Below, piece after piece: positions 8,456 to 15,531 of a stretch of 31,174 nt of DNA; position 1 is the first letter of the stretch, and each line of letters opens with the position of its first letter. A program made the position numbers and the translations under genes. Below the pieces are notes generated by a model. The model searched no databases. It saw nothing but the letters and a program-made list of their open reading frames with translations, and was not told where the DNA came from. This stretch comes from CAXMPK01 sp964195405 (lineage in GTDB: Bacteria > Actinomycetota > Acidimicrobiia > Spongiisociales > ZC4RG35): contig CAXMPK010000046.1 in NCBI GenBank assembly GCA_964195405.1, positions 1 to 31,174 of the forward strand, read 5' to 3'.

Positions 8456-9009
8456 GTACTGACCTCGCTTGGTTCGGTCGAAACGACCTCCCAAAACGCG
8501 GTGAGATAGCCCCACATCGACCCGACCGTGGCCACCACTGCTACCAGCATCGCCCACTGGTCGAGATACCAAGGGCCCCACGGCTCGGAGAGACGGACAA
8601 AGGCGAGGAAGATGGCCGCAAACTGGGTTGCTGCCTTGATTTTGCCCCAGGTCGACGGTCGGATCAGCCCACCACGCTGCGCCACAACACCTCTCAGTGC
8701 CATAACCGTGAATTCCCGAAAGATGATGATCGCGGCAGGCCAGATCGACACCCGATCCACAGATACCAGGGCCAGGAGCGAGCCTGTAACCAGGATCTTG
8801 TCCGCAGTGGTATCGAGGAACGCCCCGAGAACGGTGCCACCCGTCGTCCTGCGAGCTATGAAGCCGTCGAGAAAGTCCGTGAACGCGGCAAGGGCAAACA
8901 ACCCAGCGGCAATGGCGAGGTGATTCTCGATCTGATCGGCGCGGGTGAACGCCATGATCGGCAATACCATGACGATTCGAAACAGCGCGAGCGCATGCGG
9001 GACCGAGAT
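8452..9009 (-). CDS. pgsA: CDP-diacylglycerol-glycerol-3-phosphate phosphatidyltransferase
   Basis: An integral membrane CDP-alcohol phosphatidyltransferase that makes phosphatidylglycerol phosphate. The family signature D-x2-D-G-x2-A-R-x8-G-x3-D-x3-D is complete (D-F-L-D-G-F-I-A-R-R ... G-A-F-L-D-T-T-A-D). Several hydrophobic helices follow, ending near a W-G-Y-L-T segment. The first ATG, at 8970, would cut the first membrane helix. Reading upstream in frame gives S-V-P-H-A-L-A-L-F-R-I-V-M-V-L, which fits the usual N-P-N-A-L-T-L-L-R-I opening. An in-frame stop precedes it and there is no ATG, GTG or TTG in that extension. ATC at 9009 sits 4 nt behind AGGAGG and is the best start (185 residues). 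It lies between glpK and the epimerase gene. Confidence 0.88.
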   Translation of the reverse strand: MSVPHALALFRIVMVLPIMAFTRADQIENHLAIAAGLFALAAFTDFLDGFIARRTTGGTVLGAFLDTTADKILVTGSLLALVSVDRVSIWPAAIIIFREFTVMALRGVVAQRGGLIRPSTWGKIKAATQFAAIFLAFVRLSEPWGPWYLDQWAMLVAVVATVGSMWGYLTAFWEVVSTEPSEVST

Positions 9010-9013
9010 GTCG

Positions 9014-9019
9014 CCTCCT
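9014..9019 (-). promoter_or_regulatory. Strong ribosome binding site before the ATC start of pgsA
   Basis: AGGAGG on the minus strand, 4 nt before ATC (9009-9007) and 43 nt before the first ATG at 8970. The distance to the ATG is too long for it to serve that codon, which supports initiation at ATC. Confidence 0.6.
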
Positions 9020-9064
9020 CGACTAATGCCTGCGGATCATAAGCACCCGCCGAGGACTCTTGGG

Positions 9065-10549
9065 TTACTCCACCCAGCCGAGACTGCGGTCGATCGCCTT
9101 CCGCCAACGTGAGGACAATCGTTCCCGCTCGGCGCCATCCATCGACGGCTCCCACCGCTTGGATTCAGACCACATCGACCTGATTTCCCCAACGCTCCCC
9201 CAGAAGTCGGCTGCGAGACCGGCGGCGTACGCGGCGCCAAGAGCCGTGGTTTCGGCAACGACCGGCCGCACCACATCGACATCCAAGAGATCGGCCTGAA
9301 ACTGCATCAGCAACTCATTTCCGGTCATGCCGCCGTCGACCCTCAACTCGGCCAGGGCAACGCCGGAGTCGAGAGTCATCGCGTCGAGAACATCTTTGGA
9401 CTGGAACGCTGTCGACTCCAAAACCGCCCTCGCAATGTGGCCCTTGTTGACGAATCCGGTCAATCCGGTGATTACTCCCCGTGCGTCCGGTCTCCAATGT
9501 GGTGCGAAAAGCCCGGAAAAGGCAGGAACAAAGTAAACATCACCGTTGTCTCCCACCGACAGCGCAAGCTCTTCGACCTGCTCGGCGTCATCGATCAACC
9601 CAAGATTGTCGCGAAGCCACTGCACCAACGACCCGGAAACAGCGACCGACCCCTCCAATGCGTAGACGGTGGCCTCCTTTCCAATCTTGTAGGCAACCGT
9701 CGTCAACAAGCCCGCTTCAGAAGGGACCGGGACGGTGCCGGTGTTCATCAACATGAAGTTGCCGGTACCGTAAGTGTTCTTGGCGTCCCCTGGGTCAAAA
9801 CAGGCCTGGCCGAAAAGGGCAGCCTGCTGATCGCCGAGAATCGCAGTGAGTGGGACACCCTCCAACACGCCCGAACACACGGCAATGTGACCGACCGAGG
9901 GAACAATCTCGGGGAGTGCATGGGTGGGTATGCCCATTTCGATAGCGAGATCTGAATCCCACGACGTCGTGACCAGATCCATCAGCAGTGTCCGAGAGGC
10001 GTTGGTGACATCGGTGACGTGGTGAGATCCTTCTGTCAGGTTCCAAGCTGACCAGGAGTCCATTGTTCCGATCGCGAGATCTCCGCGAGCAGCTGGCGTG
10101 TGGAGGTCGTAATGGTCCAATAGCCACCTTGCTTTGGGGCCGGCGAAGTAGGTGGCCAGGGGGAGGCCCGTCCTAGCCCGAAACCGGTCTGGACCCTCAT
10201 CCCCACCCAGCTCGGCGCAGAGTTCAGCAGTCCGGGTGTCTTGCCACACGATGGCGTTTGCAATCGGCTCACCGGTTTCTCGGTCCCAGACAACCGTCGT
10301 CTCACGCTGGTTGGTGATTCCTACGGCGACCAGATCGGATGGCTTGATCCCGGCTGTTGCAAGCGCTCCTTCGATCACAGACTGCGTTTTGGCCCAAATC
10401 TCCACCGGATCGTGCTCCACCCATCCGGGTCGGGGAAATATCTGGTTGTGCTCTTCTTGAGAGATCGAGACGACGGAGCCGTCATGATCGAAGACCATGA
10501 AGCGAGTCGATGTCGTCCCCTGATCCAACGCGCCAACGTACTCAGCCAT
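9065..10549 (-). CDS. glpK: Glycerol kinase
   Basis: A 494-residue FGGY-family kinase of normal length. It phosphorylates glycerol with ATP to sn-glycerol 3-phosphate. The first ATP-binding segment G-A-L-D-Q-G-T-T-S-T-R is near 6-16. The glycerol-contact region P-R-P-G-W-V-E-H-D-P follows near 40-49, and G-T-G-N-F-M-L-M-N-T-G lies in the second half. No glycerol facilitator or glycerol-3-phosphate dehydrogenase is nearby. Its position directly before pgsA, which uses glycerol 3-phosphate, fits phospholipid supply. The start ATG overlaps the pth stop by 8 nt (ATGGCTGA), so translation is probably coupled. Confidence 0.96.
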   Translation of the reverse strand: MAEYVGALDQGTTSTRFMVFDHDGSVVSISQEEHNQIFPRPGWVEHDPVEIWAKTQSVIEGALATAGIKPSDLVAVGITNQRETTVVWDRETGEPIANAIVWQDTRTAELCAELGGDEGPDRFRARTGLPLATYFAGPKARWLLDHYDLHTPAARGDLAIGTMDSWSAWNLTEGSHHVTDVTNASRTLLMDLVTTSWDSDLAIEMGIPTHALPEIVPSVGHIAVCSGVLEGVPLTAILGDQQAALFGQACFDPGDAKNTYGTGNFMLMNTGTVPVPSEAGLLTTVAYKIGKEATVYALEGSVAVSGSLVQWLRDNLGLIDDAEQVEELALSVGDNGDVYFVPAFSGLFAPHWRPDARGVITGLTGFVNKGHIARAVLESTAFQSKDVLDAMTLDSGVALAELRVDGGMTGNELLMQFQADLLDVDVVRPVVAETTALGAAYAAGLAADFWGSVGEIRSMWSESKRWEPSMDGAERERLSSRWRKAIDRSLGWVE

Positions 10550-11120
10550 CGCGCCCCCTCAGTGCTGCGACTTCTTGAGCTTTCGCACGATCAGTCAACC
10601 AAAGGTCGACGATGTCGGCTGCGTCTTCAACAACCACCTCGATCTCGGGACGCTCAACTTTGGTGAACGCCCTCAGCACATAGTCGGCGGGGTCCATCGA
10701 TCCAGGGGGGCGCCCGACACCAACCTTGAGCCGAGAAAACTCTTTGGTCCCCACTGACTTCTCTACCGACCGTATCCCGTTGTGACCACCGCTTCCGCCG
10801 GCCACCTGCACACGTAGCCGGCCGAACGAGAGGTCAATGTCGTCGTGAATAACGAGAACCTCTCCAGGCTCGATCTTGTAATAAGCAAGGGCCGCACTCA
10901 CCGCGCCACCGGATTCGTTCATGAAAGTGTTTGGGACCAGAAAGAGCGTTCTGTCGTCCCCAATACCAGTTTGAGAGACCATGGCCCTGATACGAGCCGG
11001 GGCCTTTCGCAGCAACTCTCCAGAGTGACTGAGGACGCGATCGACCACTTCCAGGCCGATGTTGTGCCTGGTACCGGTGTAGTCGGAACCCGAGTTGCGG
11101 AGTCCGACGACGACACGCAC
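10542..11120 (-). CDS. pth: Peptidyl-tRNA hydrolase
   Basis: A 192-residue enzyme that frees tRNA from peptidyl-tRNA dropped by ribosomes. The catalytic His is H19 in T-R-H-N-I-G. The conserved H-D-D-I-D-L segment and G-G-S-G-G-H-N-G-I-R-S loop are present, as is F-M-N-E-S-G-G-A-V. The usual opening G-L-G-N-P-G reads G-L-R-N-S-G here. The GTG at 11120 is chosen because M-R-V-V-V-G-L matches the family start and it lies just after the rplY stop. Longer frames run back into the acidic tail of rplY in another frame. It overlaps glpK by 8 nt. The rplY-pth pair is a common bacterial neighbourhood. Confidence 0.95.
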   Translation of the reverse strand: MRVVVGLRNSGSDYTGTRHNIGLEVVDRVLSHSGELLRKAPARIRAMVSQTGIGDDRTLFLVPNTFMNESGGAVSAALAYYKIEPGEVLVIHDDIDLSFGRLRVQVAGGSGGHNGIRSVEKSVGTKEFSRLKVGVGRPPGSMDPADYVLRAFTKVERPEIEVVVEDAADIVDLWLTDRAKAQEVAALRGRDG

Positions 11121-11124
11121 CGGA

Positions 11125-11808
11125 CTACTCGCTGTCTTCGCCCTCTTCTTCTTCGCCTTCCGCGCCTTCCTCAGCTTCACCCTCTCCAAGCTCCTCCAAC
11201 TCAGCCAGCTCCTCTTCAGTGAGCTCGGGTTCTTCTTCGACGATCTCGGCTGCGGGAACGGTGACGGACATGATCACGGCCTCGGGATCTTCGGTGTAGA
11301 CAATCCCTTCTAGTTCGGGAAGGTCCTCGATTCGAAGCGAACCGTTGAGTTCAACATCAGAAACATCGAGTTCGATGAAGGAGGGGATTTCGGTGGGCAG
11401 AGCCTCGAGCGCGACAGTTGTGCGTCGAGGGCTAAAGACGCCACCCTCGCGTACACCCACAGGAGTGCCCTCAAACTGGATCGTGACCTCGGCGGTGACG
11501 GTCTGGGTCAGGTCGACGGTGACGAAGTCGATATGTCGGTACTCGCTTCGAAATGGATGACGCTCGATGACACGAGCCATGGTGGTCAGCGTGTCACCAC
11601 CTTCGATCTCGAGACTGATGATTGCGTTTGACCCGGCCTCAGTGTGCAGGGCGGTGTGGAGCTCACGGGCGTCGACGGCAACAGGGACTGCCACAGGTAC
11701 ACCCTCGCCATAGACAACGGCGGGAACTTGGCCCTGCCGGCGGATACGCCTTGACTCACGGGAGCCGGGTGTTCTACCTGCCTTGACCAGCAGGTTTACT
11801 TCAGACAT
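11125..11808 (-). CDS. rplY: Large ribosomal subunit protein bL25 (CTC/TL5 form)
   Basis: A 227-residue long-form bL25. The N-terminal 5S-rRNA-binding domain (about 1-92) begins with L-L-V-K-A-G-R-T and has G-Q-V-P-A-V-V-Y-G. The C-terminal TL5 domain (about 93-185) contains P-T-E-I-P-S-F-I-E-L-D-V-S and G-S-L-R-I-E-D-L-P. A strongly acidic tail of about 40 residues, mostly Glu, closes the protein. AGGAG sits about 6 nt before the ATG at 11808. The gene lies 38 bp downstream of the hydrolase gene and 4 bp before pth. A longer frame to 12516 exists, but it only reads through the hydrolase gene in another frame. Confidence 0.95.
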   Translation of the reverse strand: MSEVNLLVKAGRTPGSRESRRIRRQGQVPAVVYGEGVPVAVPVAVDARELHTALHTEAGSNAIISLEIEGGDTLTTMARVIERHPFRSEYRHIDFVTVDLTQTVTAEVTIQFEGTPVGVREGGVFSPRRTTVALEALPTEIPSFIELDVSDVELNGSLRIEDLPELEGIVYTEDPEAVIMSVTVPAAEIVEEEPELTEEELAELEELGEGEAEEGAEGEEEEGEDSE

Positions 11809-11846
11809 CAAAGGACTCCTTGAGAAACGCAGAGGGTGGACCCCAA

Positions 11847-12509
11847 TTATGGCCCCTTCTGGATGCTTCTGCCAGACGAGATCGCCCCAATCCAGACAGT
11901 TGTGTCCGCCACGAGACGTTCGACCATTGTCTCCGCAGTCCAACCACCGCCTTTGCCGCCATGGGTGGCGCCTTCGAGGATCTCGACGGTTGTGTTGGGT
12001 AACGACGAGATATGCGTCTCGAACAACTCCATACGCGAAAGGGCATCCCTTGTTCCCTGAAAGAAGAGCATCGGAATGCCGATCTCGGAGAATTGCCTGA
12101 CACGAAGCTTCTCTGGCTTGCCGGCCGGATGTAGCGGATAGGCGTAGAGGATGAGACCAGCAACATCTCCCCCTTCGGCGACAACATATGTGCCAACGCG
12201 GCCACCCATCGACCGTCCCGCCAGATATAGATGATCGACGGTTGGTCGGAGAAAGTCGGCCGCGGCCCGATGACAGGCGAGCAGCTTCTCGGGTCGATCG
12301 GGTGCCTTCGAGCCACGCTCGGTGTAGGGGTAGTTGAAGCTCATCACGATATGGCCGGCCTCTGCAAGCCCGTCGCGAAGCATCACCATCAGCGGATGGT
12401 CCTGATTGGTCCCGGCCCCGTGAGCTAGGAGGATCCCATCCGACCCATGTCCGCTGACACGTCCTGTTACTTGGCCGCCATCCCAATCGATGGTCACAGT
12501 TTTGGGCAT
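11847..12509 (-). CDS. Alpha/beta hydrolase of the TEX30/KANL3-like family
   Basis: A 220-residue cytoplasmic alpha/beta hydrolase without a signal peptide. The early L-A-H-G-A-G segment (28-33) and N-Q-D-H-P loop are typical of the dienelactone-hydrolase-like TEX30/KANL3 group. The nucleophile elbow is G-R-S100-M-G-G. A likely Asp is D155 in G-T-R-D and the His is H183 in A-T-H-G-G. The substrate is unknown. The ATG at 12509 has TACATT 6 nt upstream and no Shine-Dalgarno. It diverges from pgl with only 36 bp between the two starts. It may head the rplY-pth-glpK-pgsA run. Confidence 0.85.
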   Translation of the reverse strand: MPKTVTIDWDGGQVTGRVSGHGSDGILLAHGAGTNQDHPLMVMLRDGLAEAGHIVMSFNYPYTERGSKAPDRPEKLLACHRAAADFLRPTVDHLYLAGRSMGGRVGTYVVAEGGDVAGLILYAYPLHPAGKPEKLRVRQFSEIGIPMLFFQGTRDALSRMELFETHISSLPNTTVEILEGATHGGKGGGWTAETMVERLVADTTVWIGAISSGRSIQKGP

Positions 12510-12515
12510 GCCTCA

Positions 12516-12521
12516 AATGTA
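12516..12521 (-). promoter_or_regulatory. -10 element (TACATT) of the hydrolase gene
   Basis: TACATT on the minus strand lies 6 nt before the ATG at 12509, so the mRNA should be leaderless. It shares a 36-bp divergent gap with the pgl promoter. Confidence 0.5.
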
Positions 12522-12532
12522 GGAGTTGGCGT

Positions 12533-12538
12533 TACCGT
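12533..12538 (+). promoter_or_regulatory. -10 element (TACCGT) of pgl
   Basis: TACCGT ends 7 nt before the ATG at 12546, consistent with a leaderless mRNA. This decides the start in favour of 12546 over the longer frame that runs back into the hydrolase gene. Confidence 0.5.
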
Positions 12539-12545
12539 TCGCGTG

Positions 12546-13223
12546 ATGGAATTGGTGATTCACGAAAATGCCTCGGTAGTGGCCGCCGTCGCTGCCGAGA
12601 GGATCGCCAACTTTGTGAAAGCAACCCAGTTGGACCGATTTAGCCTTGGACTAGCCGGAGGGTCGACTCCTGTCGCCACATTTCGGACACTTCGCCAACA
12701 GCCAGTTGACTGGTCGAAGGTGGACGCCTGGTTGTCCGACGAACGTTGGGTCGCTCACGATGACGACCGTTCCAACGGTCACCAGGTAGCCGAAGCGCTC
12801 CTGGATCACGTGTCGGCGACATTTCACAGGCCGATCTGGAACCAACACGATCCGCGGGGGTCTGCTCTTTCTTATGAAGCGAAGATCCGATCGATACACG
12901 CCGGCCGACAACCGGACCTGATACTTCTCGGCATGGGACCCGACGGACACACCGCTTCACTTTTTCCAGGAACAGCAGCTTTGGGTGAGAGTGACCGATG
13001 GATCGTCGCCAACGAAGTGCCTCAGCACGATGAGACACGGATCACGGCCACCTACCCACTGCTCTGGGCAACGAACCACATCATGTTCCTGGTCGTTGGC
13101 AGTGACAAGGCCGAGGCCTTGCGCGACTCTTTCGCGGGAAACACACCGGCTGGTCGAGTCGGAGAAGGTGATGGAGAGGTTGAATGGCACGTAGACGCCA
13201 CAGCAGCTTCGCTTCTCTCCTAG
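12546..13223 (+). CDS. pgl: 6-phosphogluconolactonase
   Basis: A 225-residue enzyme of the oxidative pentose phosphate pathway that opens 6-phosphogluconolactone. Family motifs are S-L-G-L-A-G-G-S-T-P near 34-43, the W-L-S-D-E-R-W-V segment near 61-68, and L-L-G-M-G-P-D-G-H-T-A-S-L-F-P-G in the second half. The start ATG at 12546 is preferred because M-E-L-V-I-H fits the family and a TACCGT box lies 7 nt upstream. A longer frame from 12447 overlaps the divergent hydrolase gene. No zwf or gnd is adjacent. Its last 40 nt overlap the next gene. Confidence 0.92.
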   Translation: MELVIHENASVVAAVAAERIANFVKATQLDRFSLGLAGGSTPVATFRTLRQQPVDWSKVDAWLSDERWVAHDDDRSNGHQVAEALLDHVSATFHRPIWNQHDPRGSALSYEAKIRSIHAGRQPDLILLGMGPDGHTASLFPGTAALGESDRWIVANEVPQHDETRITATYPLLWATNHIMFLVVGSDKAEALRDSFAGNTPAGRVGEGDGEVEWHVDATAASLLS

Positions 13224-14113
13224 CGGTTGCAGCGCTGGTGCTCTCGGCCTGCGCTGCCGGCAACGCAGACCTGACAACCATGTCCTCAACGATTTCCACA
13301 ACGCTCCCACCCACGACAACGCTTGCTGCAACGACAACCAGCACCACGACAACGCTTGCTTCAACGACAACCAGCACCACACTCCCGCCAACCACCACCA
13401 CAACGTTGGTTGAGCTCCCCCCCCTCGACGCCGAAATCAAAATTCCCAATGGAGTTGGCCCATTTCCCGCCGTGGTGCTGGTCCATGGCGGTGGATGGGT
13501 GACGGGAGACACCGGCCTCATGCGTGGCCTGGCCAACCATCTGACTGATGCGGGTTTTCTCACCGTCAACATCAGGTACACGCTCTCCAACGAATCTCCT
13601 GGATTTCCCGATGCGGTCGAAGACGTGGCTTGCGCCGTGAATCATGCTCGTGCCCTTCCCGACTCTGACGGCACCGTGGCGGTGATCGGCCATTCCGCGG
13701 GGGCCCATATCTCGGCTGTGACAGCCCTCACCGGCGATCAATACGCCCAGGAGTGTCCGGTGCCCGGTTCCGGCGTTCCCGACAGATTTGTCGGGTTGGC
13801 CGGTCCCTACGACGTAGCCCGATTGGGTCTGCTGATGCTCCCCTTCTTCGGCGCTGGCCCCAACGCGGCTCCCGACGAGTGGCTAGCCGGTAATCCTCAG
13901 CAACTCACCGATGAGAACACTGATCTCGTCTCACTGATCATGTACGGGGATCGGGACGGAATCGTCGACGACAGCTTTGCGTCCGAATTCCATCAGGCAC
14001 TGGTGAACTCGGGGTCAGAGAGTGTCATCGAACGTGTCGAAGGGGCCAGACACATGAATGTGCGTCAGCCGGAATGGGTGGGGGATCTCATCGTGGTTTG
14101 GCTGGAGAGATAG
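13184..14113 (+). CDS. Alpha/beta hydrolase (esterase-like) lipoprotein with Thr-rich linker
   Basis: A 309-residue lipoprotein. The signal peptide ends in lipobox L-S-A-C, with lipidated Cys at 23. A Thr/Ser/Pro linker of about 45 residues (31-77) follows, probably a flexible spacer from the membrane. The catalytic domain has the oxyanion-hole H-G-G-G-W (101-105) and the nucleophile elbow G-H-S171-A-G. An acidic residue lies in Y-G-D-R-D (D256 or D258) and the His is H290. This is the BD-FAE/hormone-sensitive-lipase-like layout, so an ester substrate is likely but not known. GGAGAGG lies 4 nt before the ATG, inside pgl, so the gene is probably coupled to pgl by the 40-nt overlap. Confidence 0.87.
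   Translation: MARRRHSSFASLLAVAALVLSACAAGNADLTTMSSTISTTLPPTTTLAATTTSTTTTLASTTTSTTLPPTTTTTLVELPPLDAEIKIPNGVGPFPAVVLVHGGGWVTGDTGLMRGLANHLTDAGFLTVNIRYTLSNESPGFPDAVEDVACAVNHARALPDSDGTVAVIGHSAGAHISAVTALTGDQYAQECPVPGSGVPDRFVGLAGPYDVARLGLLMLPFFGAGPNAAPDEWLAGNPQQLTDENTDLVSLIMYGDRDGIVDDSFASEFHQALVNSGSESVIERVEGARHMNVRQPEWVGDLIVVWLER
13313..13378 (+). repeat. 33-bp tandem duplication coding the Thr-rich linker
   Basis: Two adjacent 33-bp copies (13313-13345 and 13346-13378) differ at a single base. Both begin ACGACAACGCTTGCT and keep the reading frame, so the linker seems to have grown by 11 codons. Confidence 0.85.
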
Positions 14114-14125
14114 CCCGGGAGCCCG

Positions 14126-15031
14126 CTACATCCGAGTGATGTCTCGCGGTGTCATTCGCGGGCCGAAGTTGGGCTCATGACCCAGCATGTGAAGCAATCG
14201 AGCAACCCGTCCCCGATTCGGGCGGAATGGCTCGAGGAGCTCCAACATCTCCTCGTCGGTTCCACGGTCCCTGCCGGTCATGTGGTGCACGACGATGTGC
14301 TTGAGATGGAAGTCACCCACCGATACTTGGTCGGTGTCACCGTGCGAACTCACCAGAGTCTCAGCAACAGACCAAGCTCCGAGCCCTGGCGATTCAAGGA
14401 GAGCGCTCGCTGCTTTGGCCGGTGTCTCCCGACGCAAGCTTTCGATTCTCTCGGCCGACCTTGCCACCGCCCGCACGACGTCGGCCCGCCGCTTCTCCAA
14501 ATGAAGTTCGTGGTATGCCCAATATGGCGCATCAGCCATGCGCTGCGGGTCGGGTGGGAGTCTGAGTTTGGGGTTGGGCCCAGGGGCCGGATCAGAAAAG
14601 GTCCGATACAGGCCGCGAATCGCCCGTGCGGCTTCTTGGTTGGTGACCTTCTGTCTGCAGATCGCGACAACCAGGGAGTCAAAGACCAGATCCGTCCGTC
14701 CGAAGCGAAGACCCATATTTCGACGATGGAGTTCGGCAATCAGTTCATGGTCAGTACCAAAGGTCGTCGGATCATCGTCGAGCCCGGAAAGGCCACCGAG
14801 CCGGTTGAGCAGCCACGGGGCGCCATCGCCCCAGGCTTCACCGATCACATCGGCGCGGGTTCTTCGAATGCGAATCGAGCCCGGCCCGTCTGGGGTTCGG
14901 GCCGATAGCCACCACCCATCATCGGCGAACTGCCCGTGAAGGGGTCGGAGGGTTTTTCTCAGGTCGAGGCGACCCTCGATTGGCAGTGCTCGCTCATCCA
15001 CAACCCCATCCTGGCTCGTCAGTCTGTTCAT
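14126..15031 (-). CDS. DNA-3-methyladenine glycosylase II-type protein (AlkA/HhH-GPD family)
   Basis: A 301-residue DNA glycosylase that should remove alkylated bases in base excision repair. The helical region contains V-V-A-I-C-R-Q-K-V-T-N-Q-E-A. The helix-hairpin-helix is P-G-L-G-A-W-S-V-A-E-T, followed by the catalytic Asp in V-S-V-G-D-F-H-L-K, the usual spacing for HhH-GPD enzymes. The C-terminus has R-P-N-R-G-R-V-A-R-L-L, as in actinobacterial members. It is convergent with the esterase-like lipoprotein gene (12 bp between stops). The start ATG at 15031 is not backed by a clear ribosome binding site, so the true start could be a little downstream. Confidence 0.85.
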   Translation of the reverse strand: MNRLTSQDGVVDERALPIEGRLDLRKTLRPLHGQFADDGWWLSARTPDGPGSIRIRRTRADVIGEAWGDGAPWLLNRLGGLSGLDDDPTTFGTDHELIAELHRRNMGLRFGRTDLVFDSLVVAICRQKVTNQEAARAIRGLYRTFSDPAPGPNPKLRLPPDPQRMADAPYWAYHELHLEKRRADVVRAVARSAERIESLRRETPAKAASALLESPGLGAWSVAETLVSSHGDTDQVSVGDFHLKHIVVHHMTGRDRGTDEEMLELLEPFRPNRGRVARLLHMLGHEPNFGPRMTPRDITRM

Positions 15032-15188
15032 GGCGGCTTTCTTTGCGGGATCGGAGAGACTCGAGAGTCAATGTCGAGTAGCCGGCAACCCGATCTGCAT
15101 CGACTACGGGATGGAGGGATTCGCTCTTGTCGGGATCGGCTGGGTCGGTGCCACGTGGACCGTGGCAGGCATGATCAATCGTGAGTAG
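15030..15188 (+). CDS. Possible 52-residue glycine-rich membrane peptide
   Basis: A short plus-strand frame with a non-random look. Its second half, from G-M-E-G-F-A-L-V-G-I-G-W to T-V-A-G-M-I-N-R-E, is hydrophobic, rich in Gly and Trp, and could cross a membrane once. The ATG at 15030 shares bases with the divergent start of the glycosylase gene (CATG), and no ribosome binding site is seen. An internal ATG could give only about 25 residues. No family is recognised. It may be the end of a decayed gene or chance. Confidence 0.25.
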   Translation: MAAFFAGSERLESQCRVAGNPICIDYGMEGFALVGIGWVGATWTVAGMINRE

Positions 15189-15306
15189 ATCGGTCCGGTC
15201 GATGACTAGTCATGTCAGACATCCGCGAGTTGACTCCCAATTAGTGCCCAACGAATGCCGATACCACCTTGCACAAGAGAAAGCCTCCCAGGGGAGGTCA
15301 TGCAAC
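15189..15306. promoter_or_regulatory. Leader region with a 12-bp palindrome and an RBS-masking hairpin
   Basis: ATGACTAGTCAT at 15202-15213 is a perfect palindrome. Further down, CCTCC (15284-15288) can pair with GGAGG (15293-15297) around a 4-nt loop. That GGAGG is the Shine-Dalgarno of the 53-residue gene starting at 15307, so the hairpin could hide the ribosome site. Confidence 0.4.
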
Positions 15307-15468
15307 ATGAGAAGAAACCGCAGCCAGCGCCGTCAAACCCACTGCCACCGCGAGAAGACGGTGAGCACCGTTTCGGCGGGGATCGTGCGCATTGTCTGTG
15401 AGCGATGTGGCCACGTAAGCGTCGCCCACCATCATGATCTTGCCAACTGGCAGCCCATCGCCCGCTAA
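15307..15468 (+). CDS. Small basic protein with a CxxC motif (hypothetical)
   Basis: A 53-residue protein that is Arg- and His-rich in its first third. A core T-V-S-A-G-I-V-R-I-V-C-E-R-C-G-H-V-S-V then carries one C-x2-C pair (C31, C34). Nearby His residues (H36, H41-H43) could complete a zinc site. The core looks like a recurrent small actinobacterial zinc-ribbon-like protein, but I cannot name a family. GGGGAGG ends 9 nt before the ATG at 15307, a good ribosome site, which favours a real gene. The function is unknown; nucleic acid binding is possible given the charge. Confidence 0.6.
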   Translation: MRRNRSQRRQTHCHREKTVSTVSAGIVRIVCERCGHVSVAHHHDLANWQPIAR

Positions 15469-15531
15469 GCTTGTTCCGGGCATATTTCCTCGGTTCGTCA
15501 AGTTATATCGGTCTCAACCAGAGGAGATCGA

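Noticed and set aside
8456..8581. Longer N-terminus of the epimerase, up to 8581
   Set aside because: It overlaps the pgsA coding sequence in another frame and looks unlike the family. GTG 8455 and the repeat GTGs all have ribosome sites.
11125..12516. A 463-residue minus-strand frame that appears to fuse an extra domain to bL25
   Set aside because: The added part is the hydrolase gene read in the wrong frame and has no family features. The ATG at 11808 has a good ribosome site and the normal bL25 start.
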